NCBI GenBank assembly: GCA_019119395.1
Contig: DWXC01000027.1
Span: 143,200 to 207,199 of the forward strand
DNA: 64,000 nt
From: Candidatus Borkfalkia stercoripullorum
GTDB lineage: Bacteria > Bacillota > Clostridia > Christensenellales > Borkfalkiaceae
Direction: 5' to 3'
The notes below the pieces were generated by a model. It made no database searches and was not told the origin of the DNA. It saw nothing but the letters and a program-made list of their open reading frames with translations. Positions 51,768 to 61,503 of this stretch are shown piece after piece. Position 1 is the stretch's first letter; each line of letters starts with the position of its first letter. Position numbers and translations under genes: made by a program.

Positions 51768-52328
51768 ATGACGATCGTTTATGACGATAAAGACCTTGTT
51801 TCCGCTTACAAACAGAAAAAAAAGATCTGGTACATCTATCTGGCGGTGGCGGTTGTGTATGTCGCGCTCTGCGTTACGTGTCTGGTGCTTTACATCGGCA
51901 CGCCGTTTGAAGCGCCCGAACAGAACATCTATAAATGGACGGTCTGGGTCGCTTCCTGCCTGTTCGTGATTTTTTCGTTTGTATATCTGACCATTAAATA
52001 TCAGAGGATAAGGAAATATTACAAACTCGTCTCTTACCTTTCGGTGGGGTTGAAATCTGTCAACAACAGTATTTTTTTGCGCTACGAATCGCCCGAGATC
52101 AAAGACAGCGTTGATTATTACGTGTTGGTCGTTTCGGAATGGAGCAAGAAAAAATCCGAATATATGGACAGAAAAATTTATTGCGACAAAGAAAAACCTT
52201 TGCCCGAATTCAAGTGCGGTGACAAGCTGTGCTATCTTACGCAGGGCAATGTGTTGATCGGGTATGAAGTCACGGGGCACGACGATACTTTCGTCGACGG
52301 GCAAAACAAGCCGTCGGCCAGAAAATAA
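51768..52328 (+). CDS. Membrane protein of unknown function
   Basis: A 186-residue protein with two hydrophobic helices near residues 22-43 (IYLAVAVVYVALCVTCLVLY) and 55-72, then a cytosolic beta-rich part with several Lys/Glu and a Gly-containing segment near the C-terminus (LIGYEVTGHDDTF). I do not recognise a family. CGGAG is 10 nt before ATG 51768. It lies 21 nt after degV and before the ACT gene, probably in the same transcript. Confidence 0.75.
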   Translation: MTIVYDDKDLVSAYKQKKKIWYIYLAVAVVYVALCVTCLVLYIGTPFEAPEQNIYKWTVWVASCLFVIFSFVYLTIKYQRIRKYYKLVSYLSVGLKSVNNSIFLRYESPEIKDSVDYYVLVVSEWSKKKSEYMDRKIYCDKEKPLPEFKCGDKLCYLTQGNVLIGYEVTGHDDTFVDGQNKPSARK

Positions 52329-52354
52329 AACTTTTGTATTTCGGGAGATGAACG

Positions 52355-52624
52355 ATGCGAGCAGTTGTAACGGTCACAGGTAAGGATAAAAAGGGCATCA
52401 TAGCGAAAGTCAGCGCGTTTCTGTCGGAACGCGGCGTGAACATCGAGGATATCAGTCAGACGATTTTGCAGGAATATTTCGCCATGATCATGTTGGTGGA
52501 TATAGGCGATACGAATACGGACGTCGCGGCTCTCGCCAAAGAGTGCGATGAGCTCGGAAAGACGATCGGCATGTCTATCCGTTTGCAGCACGAGGCGATT
52601 TTCAACGCTATGCACAATATTTGA
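52355..52624 (+). CDS. ACT-domain protein (UPF0237)
   Basis: A single ACT domain of 89 residues: MRAVVTVTGKDKKGIIAKVSAFL, NIEDISQTIL and FAMIMLVDI. ACT domains bind amino acids. It is followed 18 nt later by a DUF711 protein; this pair is conserved in many Firmicutes, where it is annotated only as regulatory. No enzyme is fused to it here. Confidence 0.9.
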   Translation: MRAVVTVTGKDKKGIIAKVSAFLSERGVNIEDISQTILQEYFAMIMLVDIGDTNTDVAALAKECDELGKTIGMSIRLQHEAIFNAMHNI

Positions 52625-52642
52625 GGCGGAAAGGATATACAC

Positions 52643-53998
52643 ATGTTTAATAAATACGACGTTCTGGAAACCATCGACATGATCGAGCGGGAACATCTCG
52701 ACATCCGTACGATCACGATGGGGATCTCATTGCTGCCCTGCATTTCGGGCGACGCGAAAAAGACGGCGGACAAGGTTTACGGCACCGTCTGCAAAAAAGC
52801 TGAAAACATCGTCAAAGTTGCGGAGCAACTTTCGGGCGAATACGGCATACCCATCGTGAACAAGCGCGTGTCCGTCACGCCCGTCAGCCTCGTATGCGCG
52901 CCGTTTCCCGAAAACGCGGCTCTGGTAGGGAAAGCGCTCGATAAGGCTGCGAAGGAGCTCGGCATAGATTTTTTGGGCGGGTATTCCGCTCTCGTGCATA
53001 AAGGGACTGCCGATTACGAAAAAATATTTATAGAGGGCATCCCGGAAGTTTTGGCCGCTACCGAGCGGCTGTGTTCTTCCGTCAATATAGGTTCTTCCAA
53101 ATCGGGCATCAATATGGACGCCGTAAAGCAGATGGGCGAGATCGTAAAGAGGACGGCGGAACTTACCAAGGATACGGACGGGCTCGGCTGTGCGAAGCTG
53201 GTCGTTTTCTGCAACGCGGTGGAGGACAATCCGTTTATGGCGGGGGCGTTCCACGGCGTCGGCGAAAGCGGTACGGTCATCAACGTCGGCGTTTCCGGCC
53301 CGGGCGTTGTCAAACACGCGCTCGAAAATATCCCCGACGCGAACCTTACGGACGCCGCCGAAACGATCAAGCGCACAGCGTTCAAGATCACGCGCGCGGG
53401 GCAGCTGATCGCCAAAGAGGCGGCAAAGCGGCTGAACGCGGAGTTCGGCATCGTCGACCTTTCCCTCGCGCCGACGCCCGTAATGGGCGATTCGGTCGCG
53501 CATATCCTGGAAGAACTCGGGTTGGAATGCGTGGGCGGGCACGGTTCGACCGCCGCGCTTGCCATGCTCAACGACGCCGTAAAGAAAGGAGGCGTGATGG
53601 CAAGCTCGCATGTGGGCGGGCTTTCGGGCGCGTTTATTCCGGTCAGCGAGGATATCGGCATGATCAACGCCGCGGAAAAAGGCGTGCTGCACATCGATAA
53701 GCTCGAAGCGATGACGGCGGTATGCAGCGTCGGGCTGGATATGATCGCCATTCCGGGCGATACCCCCGCGTCCACGGTCAGCGCGATCATCGCGGACGAA
53801 GCGGCGATCGGCATGATCAACAACAAAACGACGGCCGTTCGCGTCATACCCGTACCCGGGAAAGGCGTGGGCGACAGCGTGGAATTCGGCGGGCTTTTGG
53901 GACGCGCGCCGATCATGCCCGTCAATCGGACGGACAGTTCAAAATTTATCGCGCGCGGCGGCAGGATCCCCGCGCCGATACACAGCAATAAAAACTGA
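52643..53998 (+). CDS. DUF711/PFL-family protein (UPF0210)
   Basis: A 451-residue protein of the UPF0210 family, structurally related to pyruvate formate-lyase-type barrels but without the glycyl-radical motif. Family segments: [14 protein letters not shown] at the start, [31 protein letters not shown] and [16 protein letters not shown]. The substrate is unknown; the neighbouring ACT protein suggests amino-acid-linked control. Confidence 0.93.
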   Translation: MFNKYDVLETIDMIEREHLDIRTITMGISLLPCISGDAKKTADKVYGTVCKKAENIVKVAEQLSGEYGIPIVNKRVSVTPVSLVCAPFPENAALVGKALDKAAKELGIDFLGGYSALVHKGTADYEKIFIEGIPEVLAATERLCSSVNIGSSKSGINMDAVKQMGEIVKRTAELTKDTDGLGCAKLVVFCNAVEDNPFMAGAFHGVGESGTVINVGVSGPGVVKHALENIPDANLTDAAETIKRTAFKITRAGQLIAKEAAKRLNAEFGIVDLSLAPTPVMGDSVAHILEELGLECVGGHGSTAALAMLNDAVKKGGVMASSHVGGLSGAFIPVSEDIGMINAAEKGVLHIDKLEAMTAVCSVGLDMIAIPGDTPASTVSAIIADEAAIGMINNKTTAVRVIPVPGKGVGDSVEFGGLLGRAPIMPVNRTDSSKFIARGGRIPAPIHSNKN

Positions 53999-54010
53999 AC
54001 GGAGGCATTC

Positions 54011-55783
54011 ATGGAAAGGAGCGAGGCGGATCGCAAATATCTTTGGCACGTGCAGGATATTTTTTCGTCTGACGAAGAGTGGGAAAATAGTTATGCCGAA
54101 GCGGAAAAAGAGCTTGATTTTTCCGGCTTTTCCGGTAAACTGGGCGATAAAAAGACCCTTCTCGGCTTTTTCGCGAAAGAAGAAAGCACGGGAAGGAGAT
54201 TAGAGCGCCTGCATTTGTATGCGCATATGCGCCACGACGAGGACTCGCGCGTGGCGAAATACACGGCCATGCAGGACAGGGCGCTTTCTCTGTACGTCCG
54301 CTTTTCGTCTGCGGTCTCCTTTGCCGAGCCCGAACTGACGGCGCTTCCCGATGAAACGCTCCGCGCTTACGCGGCAGATCCCGATTTCAAAGATCACGAC
54401 TATTTCTTCCGCCAACTCATAAAAGCCAAACCGCATATCCTTTCGGCAGACGAAGAAAAGCTGCTGGCCGAAGGCGGAGAGATGTATTCGCAGTTTCAGA
54501 ACATCTTTTCCATGATCGACAATGCGGACATCGCGCTCGGCGAGGTGGCAGATAAGGACGGGAACGTCATTCCGCTTACGCACGGCATGTACGGCGTGAT
54601 TTTGCACGGAAAAGACAGAGAACTGCGCAAAAAGGCTTTCGAACGTTATTATCAGGCGTATATCGGCCTTACGAATACGATCGCGGCGACCTATTACGGG
54701 AACGTCAAAAAAGACATTTTTCTGACCCGGGCGAGAAAATATGACAGCTGCCTTTCCCGCGCATTGGCAGGGGAGGATGTGGACGTGAAAGTTTACGAGA
54801 ATCTCATCTCTTCCGTAAACGAAAATCTTCCTTCCATGCACCGATATATCGCGCTCCGCAAAAAACTCCTGGGGCTCGGCGAACAGCATATGTACGACAT
54901 TTATGCTCCGCTCGTTTCGGATGCGGAACTCAAAATGCCTTACGAAGATGCGTGTAAACTCGTCATCGAAGGGCTTGCTCCGCTCGGCAAAGAATATCAG
55001 GCGCTTTTAAAGAAAGGTTTTGACGAGGGTTGGGTCGACGTCCCCGAGACGACCGGCAAGAGGAGCGGCGCTTACAGCACGGGTATATACGGCATACATC
55101 CCTTCGTACTGCTGAATTATCAGCAGACGACGCATGATATATTCACGATCGCGCACGAAATGGGACATTCCCTGCACACATATTTTTCCAACGAGCATCA
55201 ACCCTATGCCAAGGCGGATTATCGGATTTTTGTCGCTGAAGTTGCCAGTACGGTCAACGAAGTGCTTCTTCTGAAATACATCCTTTCTGAGACGAAGGAC
55301 AAGAACCTGGCAAAATATCTCCTGAATTATTATTTGGATACGATCCGAACGACGCTGCACAGGCAAACGATGTTCGCGGAATTCGAAGCGTCTGCGCACG
55401 CAGCGGCGGAGAGGGGCGAACCTCTTACGAGCGAAAGCCTCAACGCGATGTATCTGGCTCTCAATAAAAAGTACTACGGCGACGCGATCGTGCATGACAA
55501 GGAGATCGCGTATGAATGGTCGCGCATCCCGCATTTTTATACTTCTTTTTACGTATACAAATATTCGACGGGTATCATCAGTGCCATTTCCATTGCGAAC
55601 AGAATCCTCCGCGAAGGGGAGAGCGCCGTCAAAGATTACATTGCCTTTCTTTCGTCGGGCGGAAGCGACGATCCCGTTTCGCTTTTGAAGATCGCGGGGG
55701 TTGATTTGACGGACAGGGCGGTATTCGATGCGGCGATGAGGGAATTTGACGACGTGCTCGAACGTTTCGAAAAGGCACAGTGA
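54011..55783 (+). CDS. pepF: Oligoendopeptidase F
   Basis: A cytosolic M3-family zinc metallopeptidase that cuts oligopeptides. 590 residues: active site HEMGH at 382-386 (TIAHEMGHSLHTYF), followed by the third zinc ligand region ADYRIFVAEVASTVNE. GGAGG precedes ATG 54011 by 5 nt; the gene lies 12 nt after the DUF711 gene. Confidence 0.95.
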   Translation: MERSEADRKYLWHVQDIFSSDEEWENSYAEAEKELDFSGFSGKLGDKKTLLGFFAKEESTGRRLERLHLYAHMRHDEDSRVAKYTAMQDRALSLYVRFSSAVSFAEPELTALPDETLRAYAADPDFKDHDYFFRQLIKAKPHILSADEEKLLAEGGEMYSQFQNIFSMIDNADIALGEVADKDGNVIPLTHGMYGVILHGKDRELRKKAFERYYQAYIGLTNTIAATYYGNVKKDIFLTRARKYDSCLSRALAGEDVDVKVYENLISSVNENLPSMHRYIALRKKLLGLGEQHMYDIYAPLVSDAELKMPYEDACKLVIEGLAPLGKEYQALLKKGFDEGWVDVPETTGKRSGAYSTGIYGIHPFVLLNYQQTTHDIFTIAHEMGHSLHTYFSNEHQPYAKADYRIFVAEVASTVNEVLLLKYILSETKDKNLAKYLLNYYLDTIRTTLHRQTMFAEFEASAHAAAERGEPLTSESLNAMYLALNKKYYGDAIVHDKEIAYEWSRIPHFYTSFYVYKYSTGIISAISIANRILREGESAVKDYIAFLSSGGSDDPVSLLKIAGVDLTDRAVFDAAMREFDDVLERFEKAQ

Positions 55784-55822
55784 CGATGCGGCGGCTTTAT
55801 CCGCCGTTCGGAGGTGAGGAAT

Positions 55823-57319
55823 ATGGCAGCAAACAAGACAAATGTCCTTCCGAACAATCTTGAAGCGGAGCAGGCGCTGCTCGGCAGCCTGTTGATCGAC
55901 GTCGAAACGCAGACAGATATTCTGGATAAACTTTCGGAGGAAGATTTCTATCAGGAATCGCACAAACTGATCATCGGCGCGATGAAGGCGGTATTCAACG
56001 CGCGCAAACCCGTCGATCTCGTGACGCTCGCCGACCAGCTGGAGAACGATAAATGTCTCGACAAGGCGGGCGGCCTTACATATATCACGGAACTTGCGCA
56101 GAATACGCCTTCCGCCGCGAACTATAAGTATTATCTGGATATCGTCAAGCGAGACAGCGTGAACCGTAAACTGATCCGGGCGTCGAAAGACATCATAGAA
56201 ACCGCGATGGACAGCGCGGATTCTGCAGACAGCGTCGCGTTTGCCGAAAAACTTGTCTTTGACATTTCGAAAAAGCTGGATACCTCGACGCTTGTGGACA
56301 TGCGCGAGGATGACAGCTACGACCTCGTATTAAGTAAGTTTGAAACGATATCCACGGATAAAAACGCGCTTCGCGGTGTGCAGACGGGCTTTACGAAACT
56401 GGACAAACTGACCAACGGACTGCAAAAGTCCGACTTTATCGTGCTTGCCGCGCGTCCCGGCGTCGGAAAAACGACGATAGGGATGAACATTGTCGAGCAT
56501 GCCGCTCTTGTAGACGGCAGGGTATGCGCCGTGTTTTCGCTCGAAATGCCGCGCATCCAGCTTGCGCAAAGGCTTTTGTGTTCGTTCGCGCGCGTGAGTA
56601 TGTCGAAAGCGCTGTCGGGGGAACTTTCCCAAAGCGATTGGAAAAAGTTGTGGAAGGCCAGTGCCGATCTTAAAAAGGCGAAGATCTATATCGACGATTC
56701 TTCCAAAATAACGCCGGCGGAGATCCTCTCAAAGTGCCGCAGGCTGAAAGCGCGCAAGGAAGGGCTCGATCTTATCATGATCGATTACATTCAGCTCATG
56801 AGCAGCGGCGCGCGCCGTCAGGAAGAAAACAGGCAGCAGGAGATCGCGACGATCACACGAAATCTGAAGATCATGGCGAAAGAGCTGAACGTTCCCGTTT
56901 TGGCGCTTTCGCAGCTGCGCCGTATTTCTTCCAAGGAAGAGCCGCAGCTTTCCGACTTGAGAGAGTCGGGGGCGATCGAGCAGGACGCGGATATGGTCAT
57001 GTTTATTCACAGGCCTGACGTCGCCGCGACGGAAGAAGAGATCAAAAGCGGCAAGATCGTCAAGGATGCGGCGGATCTCATCATCGCGAAGCATCGTAAC
57101 GGCGAGCTCGGCAGGGTCAAACTTCGCTTCAAGGGGGATCAGGTTCGGTATGTCAATCCGCCTCCCGGATCTCTTCCCGACGATCCGATGGAAGGCCGTG
57201 ATTACGGTGATGAACCCGAGCCGATTTCGGATGAAGATTTCGATCAGATTAGCAAAAGTTCTGATCTGATCGATGAAGAAGGCGATTCGGCTCCGCCGTT
57301 TGACGAGGATGAGTATTGA
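55823..57319 (+). CDS. dnaB: Replicative DNA helicase DnaB
   Basis: The hexameric replication-fork helicase (called DnaC in Bacillus). 498 residues: N-terminal collar LEAEQALLGSLLIDVETQ, RecA-like core with Walker A AARPGVGKTTIG near 213, LIMIDYIQLMSSG as Walker B, LKIMAKELNVPVLALSQL and DLRESGAIEQDADMVMFIHR. The last 50 residues are acidic. ATG 55823 has GGAGGTGAGG upstream; the frame opens 3 codons earlier. Its probable loader, the DnaD-type protein, is at 42.5 kb. Confidence 0.96.
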   Translation: MAANKTNVLPNNLEAEQALLGSLLIDVETQTDILDKLSEEDFYQESHKLIIGAMKAVFNARKPVDLVTLADQLENDKCLDKAGGLTYITELAQNTPSAANYKYYLDIVKRDSVNRKLIRASKDIIETAMDSADSADSVAFAEKLVFDISKKLDTSTLVDMREDDSYDLVLSKFETISTDKNALRGVQTGFTKLDKLTNGLQKSDFIVLAARPGVGKTTIGMNIVEHAALVDGRVCAVFSLEMPRIQLAQRLLCSFARVSMSKALSGELSQSDWKKLWKASADLKKAKIYIDDSSKITPAEILSKCRRLKARKEGLDLIMIDYIQLMSSGARRQEENRQQEIATITRNLKIMAKELNVPVLALSQLRRISSKEEPQLSDLRESGAIEQDADMVMFIHRPDVAATEEEIKSGKIVKDAADLIIAKHRNGELGRVKLRFKGDQVRYVNPPPGSLPDDPMEGRDYGDEPEPISDEDFDQISKSSDLIDEEGDSAPPFDEDEY

Positions 57320-57320
57320 G

Positions 57321-58319
57321 ATGACCACGCGAATCATGCAGATCGATGACGAGTCTTTGGCTCTGGCGAAAAAACTTTTGGAAGAGGGGGACGCAGTCGC
57401 TTTTCCTACGGAAACCGTTTACGGTTTAGGGGCAGACGCGCGCAGGGACGACGCCGTTGCACGTATTTATCAAATCAAAGGCAGACCGTCCGATAATCCG
57501 CTCATCGTGCACGTGCATAAGGATTACGATCTCGATTCGCTCGTGGAGGACGATCGGCCCTACGCAAAAAAACTTCGCGACGCTTTTTTGCCCGGCCCGC
57601 TGACGCTCGTCTATAAGAGCCGCAAAACGGTCTGCTCACGCGTTTCGTGCGGGTTGGATACGCTCGCGGTCCGCGTTCCGTCGCATGAGGGCGCGCAGCG
57701 TTTTCTCCGCTATGCCGATATGCCGATCGCCGCGCCGTCGGCGAATATTTCCAAGCACATCAGTCCCGTTTCGGCAGACCACGTATACGAAGATCTGAAC
57801 GGAAAAATATCGCTGATTCTCGACGGCGGCAGGTGCAGCGGCGGTATAGAGAGTACTGTGTGTGACGTAACGGGTGAATATCCCGTCGTTTTGCGCACGG
57901 GGCTCGTTTCCGCGGAAATGATAGCGGATGTCGTCGGCAGGTGCGAAATTTATAAACCGAAAGAAGGCGAACGAGTCCGTTCCCCGGGGATGAAATATAA
58001 GCACTATGCGCCCAAATGCAAAACGAAACTGTTCGGCGGCGATGAACTCGATTCCGCAGTTAAGGCGTTTGGCGAACTCGAACGGCAGGGCGCGCGCGTT
58101 TATGTTCTGTGCGGGGATGAAGTAAAAGATTTGTTTCCGTCTGATAAAATTCTCGATCTCGGAAAGACGGAAACGGAAATGGCCGCCAATCTTTATGAAC
58201 TGCTTCATGAAGGCGAAAAAATCGCGGACGTGATTTTGGCTGTCGAACCGAAAAAAAAGGACGGCGTTATGGCGGGGGTGATCAACCGATTGTCCAAAGC
58301 CTGCGCCGAAGAACGGTGA
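57321..58319 (+). CDS. tsaC: Threonylcarbamoyl-AMP synthase (Sua5/YwlC type)
   Basis: First step of t6A37 tRNA modification: makes threonylcarbamoyl-AMP from threonine, bicarbonate and ATP. About 332 residues: YrdC domain (AVAFPTETVYGLGADA, KGRPSDNPLIVHV, RVPSHEGAQRFL, PSANISKHISPVSADHV) and C-terminal Sua5 domain after the linker at about 210 (VRSPGMKYKHYAPK). ATG 57321 is 2 nt after the dnaB stop; ATG 57309 inside dnaB is the alternative. Confidence 0.94.
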   Translation: MTTRIMQIDDESLALAKKLLEEGDAVAFPTETVYGLGADARRDDAVARIYQIKGRPSDNPLIVHVHKDYDLDSLVEDDRPYAKKLRDAFLPGPLTLVYKSRKTVCSRVSCGLDTLAVRVPSHEGAQRFLRYADMPIAAPSANISKHISPVSADHVYEDLNGKISLILDGGRCSGGIESTVCDVTGEYPVVLRTGLVSAEMIADVVGRCEIYKPKEGERVRSPGMKYKHYAPKCKTKLFGGDELDSAVKAFGELERQGARVYVLCGDEVKDLFPSDKILDLGKTETEMAANLYELLHEGEKIADVILAVEPKKKDGVMAGVINRLSKACAEER

Positions 58320-58777
58320 TGAAGAGAAAAAAGGTGCTGTTTGTCTGCAGCGGGAATACTTGCCGAAGCCCTATGGCGGAAGCGATTTTCCGTGCGGAGA
58401 TCAAACGGCGTAAAATTAAATTCGTCGATGCGGCTTCCGCAGGGATCTTTGCGGAAAACAGCTCCGGCATTAACGAAAACAGTGCGGCTTGCCTGACGGA
58501 GTTGGGGATAGATTTTTCAAAATTCCGCCCGAGGCAGCTTAAACACAAAATGATCGAGAACAGCTTTTTGGTCATTTGCATGACGAATTCGCAGAGCGAA
58601 TTGCTCGACTCTTTCGACAATGTCCATTCCGTCGAAGAAATTGCGGGGTTTCAGATCGCCGATCCTTACGGGCAGAGCCTTGCCGTTTACAGAGCCACCG
58701 CTGACAAGATAAAAATTGCGGTGGATAAGATCATCGAACGTTACTTCTCCGATTCGGGAGAAGAGCCTAATCATTAA
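58319..58777 (+). CDS. Low-molecular-weight protein-tyrosine (or arginine) phosphatase
   Basis: 152 residues. The CX5R active site is Cys10 to Arg16 (VCSGNTCRSP) and the general acid Asp lies in ADPYGQSL near residue 118. In Firmicutes such proteins include YwlE, a protein-arginine phosphatase, which sits next to tsaC/Sua5 and rpiB (ywlB-ywlG region) in Bacillus; the same order here supports a YwlE-like role. ATG 58319 overlaps the tsaC stop by one base. Confidence 0.9.
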   Translation: MKRKKVLFVCSGNTCRSPMAEAIFRAEIKRRKIKFVDAASAGIFAENSSGINENSAACLTELGIDFSKFRPRQLKHKMIENSFLVICMTNSQSELLDSFDNVHSVEEIAGFQIADPYGQSLAVYRATADKIKIAVDKIIERYFSDSGEEPNH

Positions 58778-58790
58778 ATTGGAGGGAGTT

Positions 58791-59240
58791 ATGAAAATTG
58801 CGGTAGCCTGCGATCATGGCGGGCTGGTATTGAAAAATACATTGCTTAAATATTTGAATTCGAAAGGATACGAGGTCAAAGATTTTGGCACTTGCACGGA
58901 GGATTCGTGCGATTACCCCGATTATGCGCTGCCCGCGGCGGAAGCGGTTGCCCGCGGCGAATGCGAACGGGGCATTTTGATTTGCAGTACGGGGATCGGT
59001 ATTTCGATTGCCGCAAATAAAGTGAAAGGGATACGCTGTGCGCATTGTCACGATACGTACTCCGCAAAATACACGCGGTTGCACAACGATGCAAATATGC
59101 TTGCGTTCGGGCAAAAAATCATCGGCGAAGGGTTGATGCTCGACATTGTCGACGTTTTCCTGAATACGGGGTTCGAAGGCGGGCGGCATCAGAGGCGCGT
59201 GGATAAAATTTCCGCAATCGAAGAAAAATATTATAAATAA
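58791..59240 (+). CDS. rpiB: Ribose-5-phosphate isomerase B
   Basis: Interconverts ribose-5- and ribulose-5-phosphate. 149 residues: IAVACDHGG start with Asp8-His9, the catalytic Cys in LICSTGIGISIAANK, and HNDANMLAFGQKII. ATG 58791 follows GGAGGGA. It stands 13 nt after the phosphatase gene. Confidence 0.95.
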   Translation: MKIAVACDHGGLVLKNTLLKYLNSKGYEVKDFGTCTEDSCDYPDYALPAAEAVARGECERGILICSTGIGISIAANKVKGIRCAHCHDTYSAKYTRLHNDANMLAFGQKIIGEGLMLDIVDVFLNTGFEGGRHQRRVDKISAIEEKYYK

Positions 59241-59283
59241 ATGAAAGCGAGTTTGCGCAAGCCGCAAAACGTCAGGAGTTTTC

Positions 59284-60162
59284 ATGAAAAAAGTAAAAAA
59301 AGCCGTCATTCCGGCAGCCGGGTATGGCACGCGTTTTCTGCCGATTACGAAAGCTGTCTGCAAAGAAATGCTGCCTATCGTCGATAAACCTACGTTGCAG
59401 TATATCGTCGAAGAGGCGGTTGCATCCGGCATGCGCGAAATACTTATCATTACCGGCCGAAACAAAAAAAGCATCGAGGATTTTTTCGATTATACGCCCG
59501 AATTGGACGCCGTGCTTGAAGAAAATATGCAGGAAGAGTATCTGAAGCTTTCCAAAAAGATGGAAAATCTTGCGGATATCTATTTTGTGCGCCAAAAACA
59601 TCCCGTCGGGTTTGCGGACGCGGTCTTATACGCGCAGCCCTTTACGGGGGATGAGCCGTTCGGGATCTTGCTCGGCGACGATATTATTTATACGGAAAAA
59701 GAACTCCCCGGGATACGTCAGCTTGCCGATTCCTTTGAAAAAACGGGAAAGACAACGGTCGCGCTTATGAACGTGCCTGATGCCGATATCCCGAAATACG
59801 CAAACGTCAAAGCGCGCGAAATATCGGAAAATCTGTTTTCGATCGAAAAGATCGTGGAAAAGCCCGCAATTGCGGAAAAAATTTCGAACGATGCCGTGAT
59901 AGGCAGGTATGTCGTCGAGCCGTCTATTTACGACGTGATCCGCCGTACGCCGCCTTCACCCAAAGGCGAAGTGTATTTTACCGACGCACTCGGGCTTTTG
60001 GCCGAAAACGGGGCGCTGCACGGATATCGGTTTGCGGGAAAGCGTTATGATGCGGGCAACAAACTCGATTATCTGAAAGCAAATATTGAATTCGCGTTGC
60101 GCGATCCCGCTTTGGGGGATGGGATGCGCGCATATCTGAAAGAGCTTTGCGGGAAGATTTAA
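59284..60162 (+). CDS. galU: UTP--glucose-1-phosphate uridylyltransferase
   Basis: Makes UDP-glucose for cell-wall and galactose metabolism. 292 residues of the nucleotidyltransferase family: KAVIPAAGYGTRFLPITKAVCKEMLPI, VDKPTLQYIVEEA, GILLGDDIIY and a late VEKP. It ends 2 nt before the mtaD gene. UDP-glucose from it would feed the galT-galE pair at the window's left end. Confidence 0.96.
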   Translation: MKKVKKAVIPAAGYGTRFLPITKAVCKEMLPIVDKPTLQYIVEEAVASGMREILIITGRNKKSIEDFFDYTPELDAVLEENMQEEYLKLSKKMENLADIYFVRQKHPVGFADAVLYAQPFTGDEPFGILLGDDIIYTEKELPGIRQLADSFEKTGKTTVALMNVPDADIPKYANVKAREISENLFSIEKIVEKPAIAEKISNDAVIGRYVVEPSIYDVIRRTPPSPKGEVYFTDALGLLAENGALHGYRFAGKRYDAGNKLDYLKANIEFALRDPALGDGMRAYLKELCGKI

Positions 60163-60164
60163 AA

Positions 60165-61451
60165 ATGAAACTGAAGTTTATAAACGCAAAAATACTGCCT
60201 TCGCCGGACGAGGCGATTTTGGAAGGAGCCGTATGCGTTTCCGACGGGAAAATCGTTTCCGTCGCCTCAGAGTCCGCAGGGTTTGCCGCCGACAGGGTGA
60301 TCGATTGCGGCGGCAATCTTTTAATGAGCGGTTTTTGCAATGCGCATACGCATGCTGCGATGAGCTTGTTCCGCGGCGTTGCAGACGATTTGCCTTTGGA
60401 TAAGTGGCTTTTTGACAGGATTTTCCCGATGGAAGATCATCTCACGCCCGATGACGTGTATTGGGGTACGCTGCTGCAGGTCGCGGAATTCGTAAAGAAC
60501 GGGATCACCTGCATGGCGGACATGTACTTTTATCCGGACACCGTTTACGAAGCGGTCAAAAATTCAAATCTCTGTCTCGCGCTGTGTTGCGGCGCGAATT
60601 CATATTCAACTTACGATACCGTCAAATTTATGTCGGATATGTACTCTAAATACAGTACTGTGTCTGACAGAGTGCGCTATTTTCCGGGGTTGCATGCCGA
60701 ATACACCTGCGAGGAAAGCTTGATCGCGGCGGTCGCCGACCTGGCCGCGGAAATCGGCGCGCCGACGTATATTCATCTTTCCGAAACTTTAAAAGAGGTC
60801 GGCGAATGTACTGTGAGGCACGGCGGTCTGACTCCGCCGCAGTATCTGCATAAGCTCGGCTTTTTCGACAATGGTGGATTGGCCGCGCATTGCACGTATG
60901 CGGACAAAGACGACATCGCTTTATTGAAGCAGTCCGGCGTTACGCCCGTCGTCAACGGGGCAAGCAATCTGAAATTGGCGTCGGGGATCGCGCCGGTGTG
61001 CGCGATGCTTTCGGCGGGGATGTCCCCGGCATTGGGAACGGACGGCTCTGCCAGCAACAATGCGACGTCTATGTTCAGGGAAATGTATCTGTATTCTTGT
61101 TTGCAGAAAGAATCTATGAAAGACGCTTCGGCCGTGAGCGCGGAGGAAGCGCTGAAAGCCGCCACCGTCAACGGTTATGCGGCGCTCGGGTTCGGAGGAG
61201 GAGAGATTAAAGAAGGGAAATTTGCGGATATGGTGTTGGTCGATCTTTCCGCTCCTTTTATGAGACCTCTTTCCAACCTGCGAAAGAATATCGTATACAG
61301 CGCCGATTCCTCGGCGGTGCTTATGACGGTTGCCGGAGGAAAAATCGTTTACGAAAACGGAGAATACCGAATTGGCGAACCGCTCGAAAAAATATATGCT
61401 GAATGCGAAAAGCGCGTTAAGAGGCTTTTGTCCGAAGCGAATTTTTCGTGA
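60165..61451 (+). CDS. mtaD: Amidohydrolase, 5'-methylthioadenosine/S-adenosylhomocysteine deaminase type
   Basis: 428 residues of the metal-dependent amidohydrolase family. Metal ligands: NAHTHAAM (HxH), GLHAEYTC, HLSET and AHCTY, then LGTDGSASNN with the last Asp. The family deaminates adenosine-type nucleosides such as methylthioadenosine; guanine or atrazine-like substrates are less likely. ATG 60165 fits MKLKFINAKILPSP; the ORF opens 6 codons earlier inside galU. Confidence 0.9.
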   Translation: MKLKFINAKILPSPDEAILEGAVCVSDGKIVSVASESAGFAADRVIDCGGNLLMSGFCNAHTHAAMSLFRGVADDLPLDKWLFDRIFPMEDHLTPDDVYWGTLLQVAEFVKNGITCMADMYFYPDTVYEAVKNSNLCLALCCGANSYSTYDTVKFMSDMYSKYSTVSDRVRYFPGLHAEYTCEESLIAAVADLAAEIGAPTYIHLSETLKEVGECTVRHGGLTPPQYLHKLGFFDNGGLAAHCTYADKDDIALLKQSGVTPVVNGASNLKLASGIAPVCAMLSAGMSPALGTDGSASNNATSMFREMYLYSCLQKESMKDASAVSAEEALKAATVNGYAALGFGGGEIKEGKFADMVLVDLSAPFMRPLSNLRKNIVYSADSSAVLMTVAGGKIVYENGEYRIGEPLEKIYAECEKRVKRLLSEANFS

Positions 61452-61503
61452 TTTTTGATAAGGCGGCCGTTTTGCGGCCGCAAAGGCGGCGTTGAAAGTT
61501 TCC

